64,000 nt of DNA, from positions 14,936,698 to 15,000,697 of the forward strand of contig OZ037765.1 in NCBI GenBank assembly GCA_964035545.1, given 5' to 3'. The stretch comes from Bugula neritina. Its lineage: Eukaryota; Bryozoa; Gymnolaemata; Cheilostomatida; Bugulidae. The position numbers and the translations under genes are program-made. The notes below the pieces were generated by a model that saw only the letters and a program-made list of their open reading frames with translations, made no database searches and was not told the origin of the DNA. This document shows, one piece after another, positions 28,533-43,954 of this stretch (the first letter of the stretch is position 1; each line of letters starts with the position of its first letter).

Positions 28533-29804
28533 CTTCACAAGTGCCAGTGCTGCTGGCTCAAAAGCTAAATGTTATAAACTGTCAGCTAAAACCCAATCTT
28601 GTATTCCTAGGTTGGTTGGCCTAAATAAAACAATAGTCAAATCATGATTTCATGTTTTAAAAATTTACTCTATTCTAACCTGCTGCCTAGCTAGTTCTAT
28701 TTTTGATGTATAATTACAAAATTTGTGATACATTTTTTTGGCAACCATGTAATTTATAAAATGCAGTAATGGTACTTATAATATTATATTATTATCACTA
28801 TAATATATTATATAGTATTATGTGTGTTTTTATTATCCTGCATAATATCTAATTTATTATTGTTGTTGTGCAAACAAGTGCAATTAACCTAGTTTTCAAA
28901 ATGTACCTCTAAATTATCAGAATATCAGTTTAGATATTTTCATGCTTTGTAAGGTAAACCTAAAAAAAGAGGCTGTATTCCCAAAGTAAAGGGTGTTGAA
29001 CTATGAACTATATTAGATTAGCCACTCTGCTACCAAGTGCATCAGTATAATATTATATGAATAGCTCTGATGCTTTGTCTCCGGTGGCTGGCTGCGATAT
29101 GATAACTTGGCCAACTTCCAAGAGTTTAAAATTGGCGCAATTATTCAAGAGGTTACATACTGCACAGAGCTAGCAGTGATAGTAACCTTGCTATTGGCAG
29201 TACTTATTACAACTGCCAGCATATAAGCTGCATTGTAGAATGCCGTTGGGGCAGGCTAGTAAAACCAAATTCTGCTCTCTAATATACCTTAGACAAAATG
29301 CAGCAACATAATTTTTAGTTTCAAATTACATTTGCCACCCTTACATGAGCTGTGGGCTTCATAAAGATTCATATGATTAGAGATTTATGCTATAGGCCCT
29401 ATCTGTGCTAGTGTATGATGAAAATAACACACCATTGTCAAAGTTAACTTCAAGTATGTTGTTTTCCAGAAACTCAGTAATGTCCATTTATCTTTCGCAT
29501 ACAAATACTTATGTAATACCATACAGTTTAAATTTTATTTTAGAGCACATCTGCAAACTCTACAATAAGAGCTTGCTTTACCAGTCTATTTCAGACCTGT
29601 TTTTGTAGCTAGTAATACGCAAGCTACTTATTTTTAAACTTTTGGGTTATTTGTTCAAAACCATTAGCTTTGCTAGTAACCCGATACTATTGCAACAGTT
29701 GACTGCTATCAACATGAATTGACAGCCTAATAATTATAACCCTTTTGCGCGCGAAATATTTATGTAATGATAGTTACTCATATAGTGCGCATGTCATTAC
29801 CGAT

Positions 29805-29885
29805 GACTGCGTGGTCTAGAGGTTAGAGGCGTCGGCGAGGAGTTAGTTGGTTATGGTTCAACCCTGTTTTGTTGCAATTTTTTTT
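29805..29885 (+). ncRNA. tRNA-like segment with T8 stop in copy C
   Basis: The A box TGGTCTAGAGGTTA is at 29812-29825 and the B box GGTTCAACCCT at 29855-29865, 43 bases start to start. A run of eight T follows at 29878-29885. The D-arm reads like an animal tRNA-Glu D-arm and can form three pairs. The anticodon and acceptor stems are not convincing. Best read as a tRNA-derived relic with a possibly active Pol III promoter. Confidence 0.5.
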
Positions 29886-30618
29886 GTCAACTTATGCAAA
29901 TCCTACGCATGTATAATAAATATGGCTATAATTGTAAAGTTTTTTTTAACTTTTGTTCAACAGTAAGACAACATACATGCATAATAATTAAATACTGAAC
30001 ACTGGACTAAACCTTAAATTGATCTTATAGAATACAATGTACTTAAAATAATCATATGTGAATTAGAGAAACTGAAAGTACACCTGCTGCTCTATAGACA
30101 GACCTTTACTGACAAGACTGCAAAGTGAAGTGATTTAGCTGAAATTAACTCTGCCAAACAAACAAAGAATTATGTTGTGCTGAGGCATTTTCAATATATT
30201 ATTGTAACATAGTGAGATGATTCAGCTAAGTGCTAATGTAAAACAGGGAACATTATATTGGCAGAAATCCAATAGACTGCCAATTTGTGCGAGAGGGTAC
30301 TATATGTTATTGTGATAGCGCAGAGCGGCAAACGTACTAGGAATGTTATAATTAGTCACAGGAGCGTAGCTAGAACCACCATATGAAGAATTTAGAAAAT
30401 TGCAGTGAAACTTGCAAAATGGTGTATGTTTTTACCAAATTGTGAAGAGCATAAACAGAATTTCAAAAAACAAAGAAAGTATATTAGAGAAAACATATCA
30501 AGGAATGTCAAGTTTAACTTTTATACTTTATAAAATGAATCCCCTGTGCTACAGCAGTGGAACATGGAGGGTGTAAAATTTTACTTATTATGCAACAACT
30601 TTCTCAAAAAAAATTTTA

Positions 30619-30783
30619 TTGAAAAATTAAAAAAGTATATGAAAGAGGAATGCAAGAGCTATCTTTTCATGTAAAATTTGTTAATGTGAGACAAAAACTG
30701 TTCGAGCTATCCCCTGGAAACCGTTTATATATAACATAAAGCAGTGCCTGAATCTGGAAAGTAATGACCTTAAACCAACTGTG
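30619..30783 (-). repeat. Left terminal inverted repeat of copy C (inverted)
   Basis: About 165 bp, the imperfect inverted partner of 25647-25820 at the far side of the nested complex. The outer 20 bp match exactly. Confidence 0.83.
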
Positions 30784-33700
30784 ACTGCAACATACTACAA
30801 CATACTGAAATACACTGGAACATACTGAAATACACTGCAAAACATTGAAATATACTGCAACATACCAAAATATATAGTAATCTACTGAAATATACTGTAA
30901 CACATCGAAAAATACTGCAACATACTGAAATATACAGTAACACACTGAAATATACTGCAACATACTGAAATACATTGTAACATACTGAAATATACTGCAA
31001 CATACTGCAACATACTGAAATACACTGTAACATGCTGAAATACACTGCAACATACTGCAACATACTGAAATACATTGGAACATATTGAAACACACTACAA
31101 CACATTGAAATATACTGCAACACACTGAAACATACAGCAACATACTGAAATATACTGCGACACATTGAAATATACTGCAACATAGTTAACTATAATGCAA
31201 GATACTGCAACATTCTGAAATACACTGTGACATATTAAAATACACTGCAACATACTGCAACATACTGCAACATACTACAACATACTGAAATACACTGTAA
31301 CATATTGAAGTGCGCTGCAACACATTGAAATGTACTGCAACACACTGAAACATACGGCAACATGCTGAACTATACTGCAACATACTGAAATACACTGTAA
31401 TATACTGAATTAAACTGCAACACATTGTAATATACTGCAACATACTGAATCATACGGCAACATACTGAAATATACTGCAACACATTGAAATATACTGCAA
31501 CATATTGAAATATGCTGTAGCACCCTGAAATTCACTGCAACCTACTGAAATATAGTGTAATATACGGAATTGTACTGTAACCTACTGAAATATACTGTAA
31601 CACACTGAAATATGCAGTCACATACTGAAATATACTGTAAATTACTAGAATTATACTGCAACATACTGCAACATACTGAAATACACTGTAACCTACTGAT
31701 ATACACTGCAATATAGTACAACATACTGAAATACACTGTAACATATTGAAATACGCTGCAACACATTGAAACATACTGCAACAAACTGAAACATACGACA
31801 ACATACTGACATATACTGCAACACATTGAAATATACTGCAACATAGTCAAATATAATGCAAGATACTGTAACATTCTGAAACACACTGTGAGATACTGAA
31901 ATACACTGCAACATACTGCAACATACTGCAACATACTGCAACATACTGCAACATACTGAAATACACTGTAACATATTGAAGTACACTGCAACACATTGAA
32001 ATATACTGCAACACACTGAAACATACTGCAACATACTGAAATATACTGCAACATATCGAAGTATATCGTAATATACGGACATGCACTGTAACATACTGAA
32101 ACATACTGAAACATACCGAAATATACTTCAACATACTAAAATATACTGCAACATACTGCAACATACCGAAATACACCCTAACATACTGAAATACACTGCA
32201 ACACATCGGAATAAATTGCAACATACCTAAATATACGGAAATATACTGAAACATACTGCTCACATTGAAAAACACTGCAACATACTGAAATTTGCTGTAG
32301 CACAATGAAATTCACTGCAACCCACTGAAATATAGTGTAATATACGGAAATGTACTTTAACATACTGAAATATACTGCAACACATTGACATATACTGCAA
32401 CACACTGAAACATACGGCAACATATTGAAATATACTGCAACACATTGAAACATACTGCAACACACTGAAACATACGGCAACATACTGAAATATACTGCAA
32501 CATACTGCAACGTACTGAAATACACTGTAACGTACTGAAATACACAGCAACATACTGCAACATACTGCAACATACTGAAATAAGCTGTAACATATTGAAT
32601 TACACTGCAACACATTGAAATATACTGCAACACACTGAAACATACGGCAACATACTGAAATATACTGCAACACATTGAAACATACGGCAACATAGTGAAA
32701 TATGCTGTAGCACCCTGAAATTCACTGCAACTTACTGAAATATAGTGTAATATACGGAATTGTACTGTAACCTACTGAAATATACTGTAACACACTGAAA
32801 TATGCAGTCACATACTGAAATATACTGTAAATTACTAGAATTATACTGCAACATACTGCAACATACTGAAATACACTGTAACCTACTGATATACACTGCA
32901 ATATAGTACAACATACTGAAATGCACTGTAACATATTGAAATACGCTGCAACACATTGAAATATACTGCAACCTACCGAAATATATGGTAAACTGCTGAA
33001 ATATACCGTAACACATCAAAAAATACTGCAACATACTGAAATATACTGTAACACACTGAAATATACTGCAACTTACTGAAATACATTGTAACATACTGAA
33101 ATATACTGCAACATACTGCAACATACTGAAATACACTGTAACATACTGATATACACTGCTATATACTACAACATACTGAAATACACTGTAACATATTGAA
33201 ATACGCTGCAAAACATTGAAATATACTGCAACATACCGAACTATATAGTAAACTACTGAAATATACTGTAACACATCGAAAAATACTGCAACATACTGAA
33301 ATACATTGTAACATACTGCAACATTCTGAAATACACTGTGACATATTGAAATACACTGCAACATACTGCAACATACTGCAACATACTACAACATACTGAA
33401 ATACACTGTAACATATTGAAGTGCACTGCAACACATTGAAATATACTGCAACACACTGAAACATACAGCAACATACTGAAGTATACTGCAACACATTGAG
33501 AAATACTGCAACATACCGAGATATATGGTAAACTACTGAAATATACTGTAACACATTGAAAAAAACTGCAACATACTGAAATATACTGTAACACACTGAA
33601 ATATACTGCAAAATACTGAAACACGCTGTAACATACTGAAATACACTGCAACATACTACAACATATTGAAATACACTGCAACACATTGAAATATACTGCA

Positions 33701-33975
33701 ACACAATGAAACATACGGCAACATACTGAAACATAGTGCGACACATTGAAATATACTGCAACATACTGAAACATGCTGTAGCATACTGAAATACACTGCA
33801 ACACATTGAAGTATACTGTAATATACAGAAATGTACTGTAACATACAGAAACATACGTCAACATACTGAAATGTACTGCAACATGCTGAACTATACTGCA
33901 ACATACTGAAATACACTGTAATATACTGAATTAAACTGCAACATACTGCAACATACTGAAATAAGCTGTAGCATA

Positions 33976-36900
33976 CTGAAATACACTGTAACATACTGAA
34001 ATACACTGCAACACATCGGAATAAATTGCAACATACCTAAATATACGGAAATATACTGAAACATACTGCTCACATTGAAAAACACTGCAACATACTGAAA
34101 TTTGCTGTAGCACAATGAAATTCACTGCAACCCACTGAAATATAGTGTAATATACGGAAATGTACTTTAACATACTGAAATATACTGCAACACATTGACA
34201 TATACTGCAACACACTGAAACATACGGCAACATATTGAAATATACTGCAACACATTGAAACATACTGCAACACACTGAAACATACGGCAACATACTGAAA
34301 TATACTGCAACATACTGCAACGTACTGAAATACACTGTAACGTACTGAAATACACAGCAACATACTGCAACATACTGCAACATACTGAAATAAGCTGTAA
34401 CATATTGAATTACACTGCAACACATTGAAATATACTGCAACACACTGAAACATACGGCAACATACTGAAATATACTGCAACACACTGAAACATACGGCAA
34501 CATAGTGAAATATACTGCAAAACATTGAAATATACTGCTACATACTGAAACATGCTGTAGCATACTGAAATACACTGCAACACACTGAAGTATACTGTAA
34601 TATACAGAAATGTACTGTAACATACTGAAACATACGTCAACATACTGAAATGTACTCCAACATGCTGAACTATACTGCAACATACTGAAATACACTCTAA
34701 TATACTGAATTAAACTGCAACACATTGTAATATACTGCAACATACTGAATCATACGGCAACATACTGAAATATACTGCAACACATTGAAATATACTGCAA
34801 CATATTGAAATATGCTGTAGCACCCTGAAATTCACTGCAACTTACTGAAATATAGTGTAATATACGGAATTGTACTGTAACCTACTGAAATATACTGTAA
34901 CACACTGAAATATGCAGTCACATACTGAAATATACTGTAAATTACTAGAATTATACTGCAACATACTGCAACATACTGAAATACACTGTAACCTACTGAT
35001 ATACACTGCAATATAGTACAACATACTGAAATACACTGTAACATATTGAAATACGCTGCAACACATTGAAATATACTGCAACCTACCGAAATATATGGTA
35101 AACTGCTGAAATATACCGTAACACATCAAAAAATACTGCAACATACTGAAATATACTGTAACACACTGAAATATACTGCAACTTACTGAAATACATTGTA
35201 ACATACTGAAATATACTGCAACATACTGCAACATACTGAAATACACTGTAACATACTGATATACACTGCTATATACTACAACATACTGAAATACACTGTA
35301 ACATATTGAAATACGCTGCAAAACATTGAAATATACTGCAACATACCGAACTATATAGTAAACTACTGAAATATACTGTAACACATCGAAAAATACTGCA
35401 ACATACTGAAATACATTGTAACATACTGCAACATTCTGAAATACACTGTGACATATTGAAATACACTGCAACATACTGCAACATACTGCAACATACTACA
35501 ACATACTGAAATACACTGTAACATATTGAAGTGCACTGCAACACATTGAAATATACTGCAACACACTGAAACATACAGCAACATACTGAAGTATACTGCA
35601 ACACATTGAGAAATACTGCAACATACCGAAATATATGGTAAACTACTGAAATATACTGTAACACATTGAAAAAAACTGCAACATACTGAAATATACTGTA
35701 ACACACTGAAATATACTGCAAAATACTGAAATACACTGTAACATACTGAAATACACTGTAACACACTGAAATATACTGCAACACACTGCAATATACTGAA
35801 ACACGCTGTAACATACTGAAATACACTGCAACATACTACAACATATTGAAATACACTGCAACACATTGAAATATACTGCAACACAATGAAACATACGGCA
35901 ACATACTGAAACATAGTGCGACACATTGAAATATACTGCAACATACTGAAACATGCTGTAGCATACTGAAATACACTGCAACACATTGAAGTATACTGTA
36001 ATATACAGAAATGTACTGTAACATACAGAAACATACGTCAACATACTGAAATGTACTGCAACATGCTGAACTATACTGCAACATACTGAAATACACTGTA
36101 ATATACTGAATTAAACTGCAACATACTGCAACATACTGAAATAAGCTGTAGCATACTGAAATACATTGCAGCACACTGAAGCGTCCTGCAATATGCGGAA
36201 ACGTACTGCAACATACTGAAATATACCGCAACAAACCGAAATTTATGGTATACTGAAATATGTTGCAAACTAGTAAAATGTACTGCAACATACCGAAAAT
36301 AACTGCAACTGTGCAATATAATGAAATATACTGCAAAAATACTGAAATATACTGCAACAATTTGAAAGTTACTGTTTGATACTGACATATACTGAAACAC
36401 ATTGAAACATACTGCAAGATACTGCAACATACTGAAATACACTATAACATACTGAAATACACTGCAACATACTGCAACATACTGCAACATACTGCAACAT
36501 ACTGAAATACACTGTAACATATTGAAGTACACTGCAATACATTGAAATTTACTGCACCACACTGAAACATACAGCAACATACTGAAATACACTGTGACAT
36601 ACTGAAATACACTGCAACATACTGCAACATACTGCAACATACTGCAACATACTGAAATACACTGTAACATATTGAAATACACTGCAACGCATTGAAATAT
36701 ACTGCAACACAATGAAACATACGGCAACATACTGAAACATAGTGCGACACATTGAAATATACTGCAACATACTGAAACATGCTGTAGCATACTGAAATAC
36801 ACTGCAACACATTGAAGTATACTGTAATATACAGAAATATACTGTAACATACTGAAACATACGTCAACATACTGAAATGTACTGCAACATGCTGAACTAT

Positions 36901-37650
36901 ACTGCAACATACTGAAATATACTGCAACGTATCGAAGTATATTGTAATATACGGACATCTACTGTAACATACTGAAACATACTTAAACATACTGAAATAT
37001 ACTTCAACATACTGAAATATACTGCAACATACTGCAACATACTGAAATACACTGGAACATACTGAAATACACTGCAACATACTACAACATACTGAAATAC
37101 ACTGGAACATACTGAAATACACTGCAAAACATTGAAATATATTGCAACATACCGAAATATATAGTAATCTACTGAAATATACTGTAACACATCGAAAAAT
37201 ACTGCAACATACTGAAATATACAGTAACACACTGAAATATACTGCAACATACTGAAATACATTGTAACATACTGAAATATACTGCAACATACTGCAACAT
37301 ACTGAAATACACTGTAACATGCTGAAATACACTGCAACATACTGCAACATACTGAAATACATTGGAACATATTGAAACACACTACAACACATTGGAATAT
37401 ACTGCAACACACTGAAACATACAGCAACATACTGAAATATACTGCGACACATTGAAATATACTGCAACATAGTTAACTATAATGCAAGATACTGCAACAT
37501 TCTGAAATACACTGTGACATATTAAAATACACTGCAACATACTGCAACATACTGCAACATACTACAACATACTGAAATACACTGTAACATATTGAAGTGC
37601 GCTGCAACACATTGAAATGTACTGCAACACACTGAAACATACGGCAACAT
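33976..37650 (+). repeat. 3.7-kb block repeated at offset 4,467, first copy
   Basis: Matches 38,443-42,117 with a constant 4,467-bp offset, checked at 34,167, 34,842, 35,836, 36,442 and 36,897. The same offset links 19,495 with 23,962, so a 4,467-bp higher-order period existed before the 15-kb duplication. Confidence 0.83.
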
Positions 37651-40420
37651 GCTGAACTATACTGCAACATACTGAAATACACTGTAATATACTGAATTAA
37701 ACTGCAACACATTGTAATATACTGCAACATACTGAATCATACGGCAACATACTGAAATATACTGCAACACATTGAAATATACTGCAACATATTGAAATAT
37801 GCTGTAGCACCCTGAAATTCACTGCAACTTACTGAAATATAGTGTAATATACGGAATTGTACTGTAACCTACTGAAATATACTGTAACACACTGAAATAT
37901 GCAGTCACATACTGAAATATACTGTAAATTACTAGAATTATACTGCAACATACTGCAACATACTGAAATACACTGTAACCTACTGATATACACTGCAATA
38001 TAGTACAACATACTGAAATACACTGTAACATATTGAAATACGCTGCAACACATTGAAACATACTGCAACAAACTGAAACATACGACAACATACTGACATA
38101 TACTGCAACACATTGAAATATACTGCAACATAGTCAAATATAATGCAAGATACTGTAACATTCTGAAACACACTGTGGGATACTGAAATACACTGCAACA
38201 TACTGCAACATACTGCAACATACTGCAACATACTGAAATACACTGTAACATATTGAAGTACACTGCAACACATTGAAATATACTGCAACACACTGAAACA
38301 TACTGCAACATACTGAAATATACTGCAACATATCGAAGTATATCGTAATATACGGACATGCACTGTAACATACTGAAACATACTGAAACATACCGAAATA
38401 TACTTCAACATACTAAAATATACTGCAACATACTGCAACATACCGAAATACACTGTAACATACTGAAATACACTGCAACACATCGGAATAAATTGCAACA
38501 TACCTAAATATACGGAAATATACTGAAACATACTGCTCACATTGAAAAACACTGCAACATACTGAAATTTGCTGTAGCACAATGAAATTCACTGCAACCC
38601 ACTGAAATATAGTGTAATATACGGAAATGTACTTTAACATACTGAAATATACTGCAACACATTGACATATACTGCAACACACTGAAACATACGGCAACAT
38701 ATTGAAATATACTGCAACACATTGAAACATACTGCAACACACTGAAACATACGGCAACATACTGAAATATACTGCAACATACTGCAACGTACTGAAATAC
38801 ACTGTAACGTACTGAAATACACAGCAACATACTGCAACATACTGCAACATACTGAAATAAGCTGTAACATATTGAATTACACTGCAACACATTGAAATAT
38901 ACTGCAACACACTGAAACATACGGCAACATACTGAAATATACTGCAACACACTGAAACATACGGCAACATAGTGAAATATACTGCAAAACATTGAAATAT
39001 ACTGCTACATACTGAAACATACTGTAGCATACTGAAATACACTGCAACACACTGAAGTATACTGTAATATACAGAAATGTACTGTAACATACTGAAACAT
39101 ACGTCAACATACTGAAATGTACTCCAACATGCTGAACTATACTGCAACATACTGAAATACACTCTAATATACTGAATTAAACTGCAACACATTGTAATAT
39201 ACTGCAACATACTGAATCATACGGCAACATACTGAAATATACTGCAACACATTGAAATATACTGCAACATATTGAAATATGCTGTAGCACCCTGAAATTC
39301 ACTGCAACTTACTGAAATATAGTGTAATATACGGAATTGTACTGTAACCTACTGAAATATACTGTAACACACTGAAATATGCAGTCACATACTGAAATAT
39401 ACTGTAAATTACTAGAATTATACTGCAACATACTGCAACATACTGAAATACACTGTAACCTACTGATATACACTGCAATATAGTACAACATACTGAAATA
39501 CACTGTAACATATTGAAATACGCTGCAACACATTGAAATATACTGCAACCTACCGAAATATATGGTAAACTGCTGAAATATACCGTAACACATCAAAAAA
39601 TACTGCAACATACTGAAATATACTGTAACACACTGAAATATACTGCAACTTACTGAAATACATTGTAACATACTGAAATATACTGCAACATACTGCAACA
39701 TACTGAAATACACTGTAACATACTGATATACACTGCTATATACTACAACATACTGAAATACACTGTAACATATTGAAATACGCTGCAAAACATTGAAATA
39801 TACTGCAACATACCGAACTATATAGTAAACTACTGAAATATACTGTAACACATCGAAAAATACTGCAACATACTGAAATACATTGTAACATACTGCAACA
39901 TTCTGAAATACACTGTGACATATTGAAATACACTGCAACATACTGCAACATACTGCAACATACTACAACATACTGAAATACACTGTAACATATTGAAGTG
40001 CACTGCAACACATTGAAATATACTGCAACACACTGAAACATACAGCAACATACTGAAGTATACTGCAACACATTGAGAAATACTGCAACATACCGAAATA
40101 TATGGTAAACTACTGAAATATACTGTAACACATTGAAAAAAACTGCAACATACTGAAATATACTGTAACACACTGAAATATACTGCAAAATACTGAAATA
40201 CACTGTAACATACTGAAATACACTGTAACACACTGAAATATACTGCAACACACTGCAATATACTGAAACACGCTGTAACATACTGAAATACACTGCAACA
40301 TACTACAACATATTGAAATACACTGCAACACATTGAAATATACTGCAACACAATGAAACATACGGCAACATACTGAAACATAGTGCGACACATTGAAATA
40401 TACTGCAACATACTGAAACA
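33976..40420 (+). repeat. 6.4-kb duplication block, second copy
   Basis: Partner of 18,629-25,073 at offset 15,347, which includes the 5.1-kb transposon complex lying between them. The two copies differ only at scattered bases. Confidence 0.85.
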
Positions 40421-42117
40421 TGCTGTAGCATACTGAAATACACTGCAACACATTGAAGTATACTGTAATATACAGAAATGTACTGTAACATACAGAAACA
40501 TACGTCAACATACTGAAATGTACTGCAACATGCTGAACTATACTGCAACATACTGAAATACACTGTAATATACTGAATTAAACTGCAACATACTGCAACA
40601 TACTGAAATAAGCTGTAGCATACTGAAATACATTGCAGCACACTGAAGCGTCCTGCAATATGCAGAAACGTACTGCAACATACTGAAGTATACCGCAACA
40701 AACCGAAATTTATGGTATACTGAAATATGTTGCAAACTAGTAAAATGTACTGCAACATACCGAAAATAACTGCAACTGTGCAATATAATGAAATATACTG
40801 CAAAAATACTGAAATATACTGCAACAATTTGAAAGTTACTGTTTGATACTGACATATACTGAAACACATTGAAACATACTGCAAGATACTGCAACATACT
40901 GAAATACACTATAACATACTGAAATACACTGCAACATACTGACACATACTGCAACATACTGCAACATACTGAAATACACTGTAACATATTGAAGTACACT
41001 GCAATACATTGAAATTTACTGCACCACACTGAAACATACAGCAACATACTGAAATACACTGTGACATACTGAAATACACTGCAACATACTGCAACATACT
41101 GCAACATACTGCAACATACTGAAATACACTGTAACATATTGAAATACACTGCAACGCATTGAAATATACTGCAACACAATGAAACATACGGCAACATACT
41201 GAAACATAGTGCGACACATTGAAATATACTGCAACATACTGAAACATGCTGTAGCATGCTGAAATACACTGCAACACATTGAAGTATACTGTAATATACA
41301 GAAATGTACTGTAACATACTGAAACATACGTCAACATACTGAAATGTACTGCAACATGCTGAACTATACTGCAACATACTGAAATATACTGCAACGTATC
41401 GAAGTATATTGTAATATACGGACATCTACTGTAACATACTGAAACATACTTAAACATACTGAAATATACTTCAACATACTGAAATATACTGCAACATACT
41501 GCAACATACTGAAATACACTGGAACATACTGAAATACACTGCAACATACTACAACATACTGAAATACACTGGAACATACTGAAATACACTGCAAAACATT
41601 GAAATATACTGCAACATACCGAAATATATAGTAATCTACTGAAATATACTGTAACACATCGAAAAATACTGCAACATACTGAAATATACAGTAACACACT
41701 GAAATATACTGCAACATACTGAAATACATTGTAACATACTGAAATATACTGCAACATACTGCAACATACTGAAATACACTGTAACATGCTGAAATACACT
41801 GCAACATACTGCAACATACTGAAATACATTGGAACATATTGAAACACACTACAACACATTGAAATATACTGCAACACACTGAAACATACAGCAACATACT
41901 GAAATATACTGCGACACATTGAAATATACTGCAACATAGTTAACTATAATGCAAGATACTGCAACATTCTGAAATACACTGTGACATATTAAAATACACT
42001 GCAACATACTGCAACATACTGCAACATACTACAACATACTGAAATACACTGTAACATATTGAAGTGCGCTGCAACACATTGAAATGTACTGCAACATACT
42101 GAAACATACGGCAACAT
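38443..42117 (+). repeat. 3.7-kb block repeated at offset 4,467, second copy
   Basis: Partner of 33,976-37,650. To its right, 42,117 to about 42,950 instead matches 14,695 to about 15,525 (offset 27,425), which shows a mosaic junction. Confidence 0.83.
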
Positions 42118-43954
42118 ACTGAAGTATACTGCAACACATTGAAAAATACTGCAACATACCGAAATATATGGTAAACTACTGAAATATACTGTAACACATT
42201 GAAAAAAACTGCAACATACTGAAATATACTGTAACACACTGAAATATACTGCGAAATACTGAAATACACTGTAACATACTGAAATACACTGTAACACACT
42301 GAAATATACTGCAACACACTGCAATATACTGAAACACGCTGTAACATACTGAAATACACTGCAACATACTACAACATATTGAAATACACTGCAACACATT
42401 GAAATATACTGCAACACAATGAAACATACGGCAACATACTGAAACATAGTGCGACACATTGAAATATACTGCAACATACTGAAACATGCTGTAGCATACT
42501 GAAATACACTGCAACACATTGAAGTATACTGTAATATACAGAAATGTACTGTAACATACAGAAACATACGTCAACATACTGAAATGTACTGCAACATGCT
42601 AAACTATACTGCAACATACTGAAATACACTGTAATATACTGAATTAAACTGCAACATACTGCAACATACGGAAATAAGCTGTAGCATACTGAAGTACATT
42701 GCAGCACACTGAAGCGTCCTGCAATATGCAGAAACGTACTGCAACATACTGAAATATACCGCAACAAACCGGAATTTATGGTATACTGAAATATGTTGCA
42801 AACTAATAAAATGTACTGCAACATACCGAAAATAACTGCAACTGTGCAATATAATGAAACATACTGCAAAAATACTGAAATATACTGCAACAATTTGAAA
42901 GTTACTGTATGATACTGACATATACTGAAACACATTGAAACATACTGCAAGATACTGCAACATACTGAAATACACTATAACATACTGAAATACACTGCAA
43001 CATACTGCAACATACTGCAACATACTGAAATACACTGTGACATACTGAAATACACTGCAACATACTGCAACATACTGCAACATACTGCAACATACTGAAA
43101 TACACTGAAATACACTGTAACATATTGAAATACACTGCAACGCATTGAAATATACTGCAACACAATGAAACATACGGCAACATACTGAAACATAGTGCGA
43201 CACATTGAAATATACTGCAACATACTGAAACATGCTGTAGCATACTGAAATACACTGCAACACATTGAAGTATACTGTAATATACAGAAATGTACTGTAA
43301 CATACTGAAACATACGTCAACATACTGAAATGTACTGCAACATGCTGAACTGTACTGCAACATACTGAAATATACTGCAACGTATTGAAGTATATTGTAA
43401 TATACGGACATCTACTGTAACATACTGAAACATACTTAAACATACTGAAATATACTTCAACATACTGAAATATACTGCAACATACTGCAACATACTGAAA
43501 TACACTGTAACATACTGAAACACACTGCAACACATCGGAATAAACTGCAACATACCTGAATATACGGTAATATACTGAAATATACTGTTCACATTGAAAA
43601 ACACTGCAACATACTGAAATTTGCTGTAGCACAGTGAAATTCACTGCAACCCACTGAAATATAGTGTAATATACGGAAATGTATTTTAACATACTGAAAT
43701 ATACTGTAACACACTGGAATATACTGTCACATACTGAAATACACTGTAAAATACTGAAATATATTGCAACATAGTGCAACATACTGAAATACACTGTAAC
43801 CTACTGATATACACTGCAATATACTACAACATACTGAAATACACTGTAGCATATTGAAATACGCTGCAACACATTGAAATATACTGCAACATACCGAAAT
43901 ATATGGTAAACTACTGAAATATACTGTATCACATTGAAAAATACTGCAACATAC

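Larger units (their letters stand above)
25647..30783. repeat. Giant palindrome formed by the nested opposite insertion
   Basis: Because copy B lies inverted within copy C, 25971-28208 is the near-perfect reverse complement of 28531-30783 (arms of about 2.2 kb, spacer 28209-28530). The outer 25647-25970 is the reverse complement of about 28207-28530. The whole 5.1 kb can therefore fold on itself. Confidence 0.88.
28533..30783 (-). mobile_element. Transposon copy C, remaining part (inverted)
   Basis: Reverse complement of the family from just inside the right end to the left terminus, ending ATGACCTTAAACCAACTGTG at 30783. It carries the 20-bp stretch missing from copy A and the longer GTTT run missing from copy B, so each copy has its own small changes. 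The only open frame of note (29405-29608, + strand) starts at GTG and has no counterpart of similar length in copies A and B. The right flank AC at 30784-30785 pairs with 25645-25646. Confidence 0.9.

Noticed and set aside
29405-29608. 67-codon open frame on the + strand of copy C
   Set aside because: It starts at GTG, has no counterpart of similar length in copies A or B and shows no recognisable domain.
29805-29885. Functional tRNA gene
   Set aside because: The A and B boxes fit, but the acceptor and anticodon stems do not pair well and the segment lies inside a mobile element in all copies.
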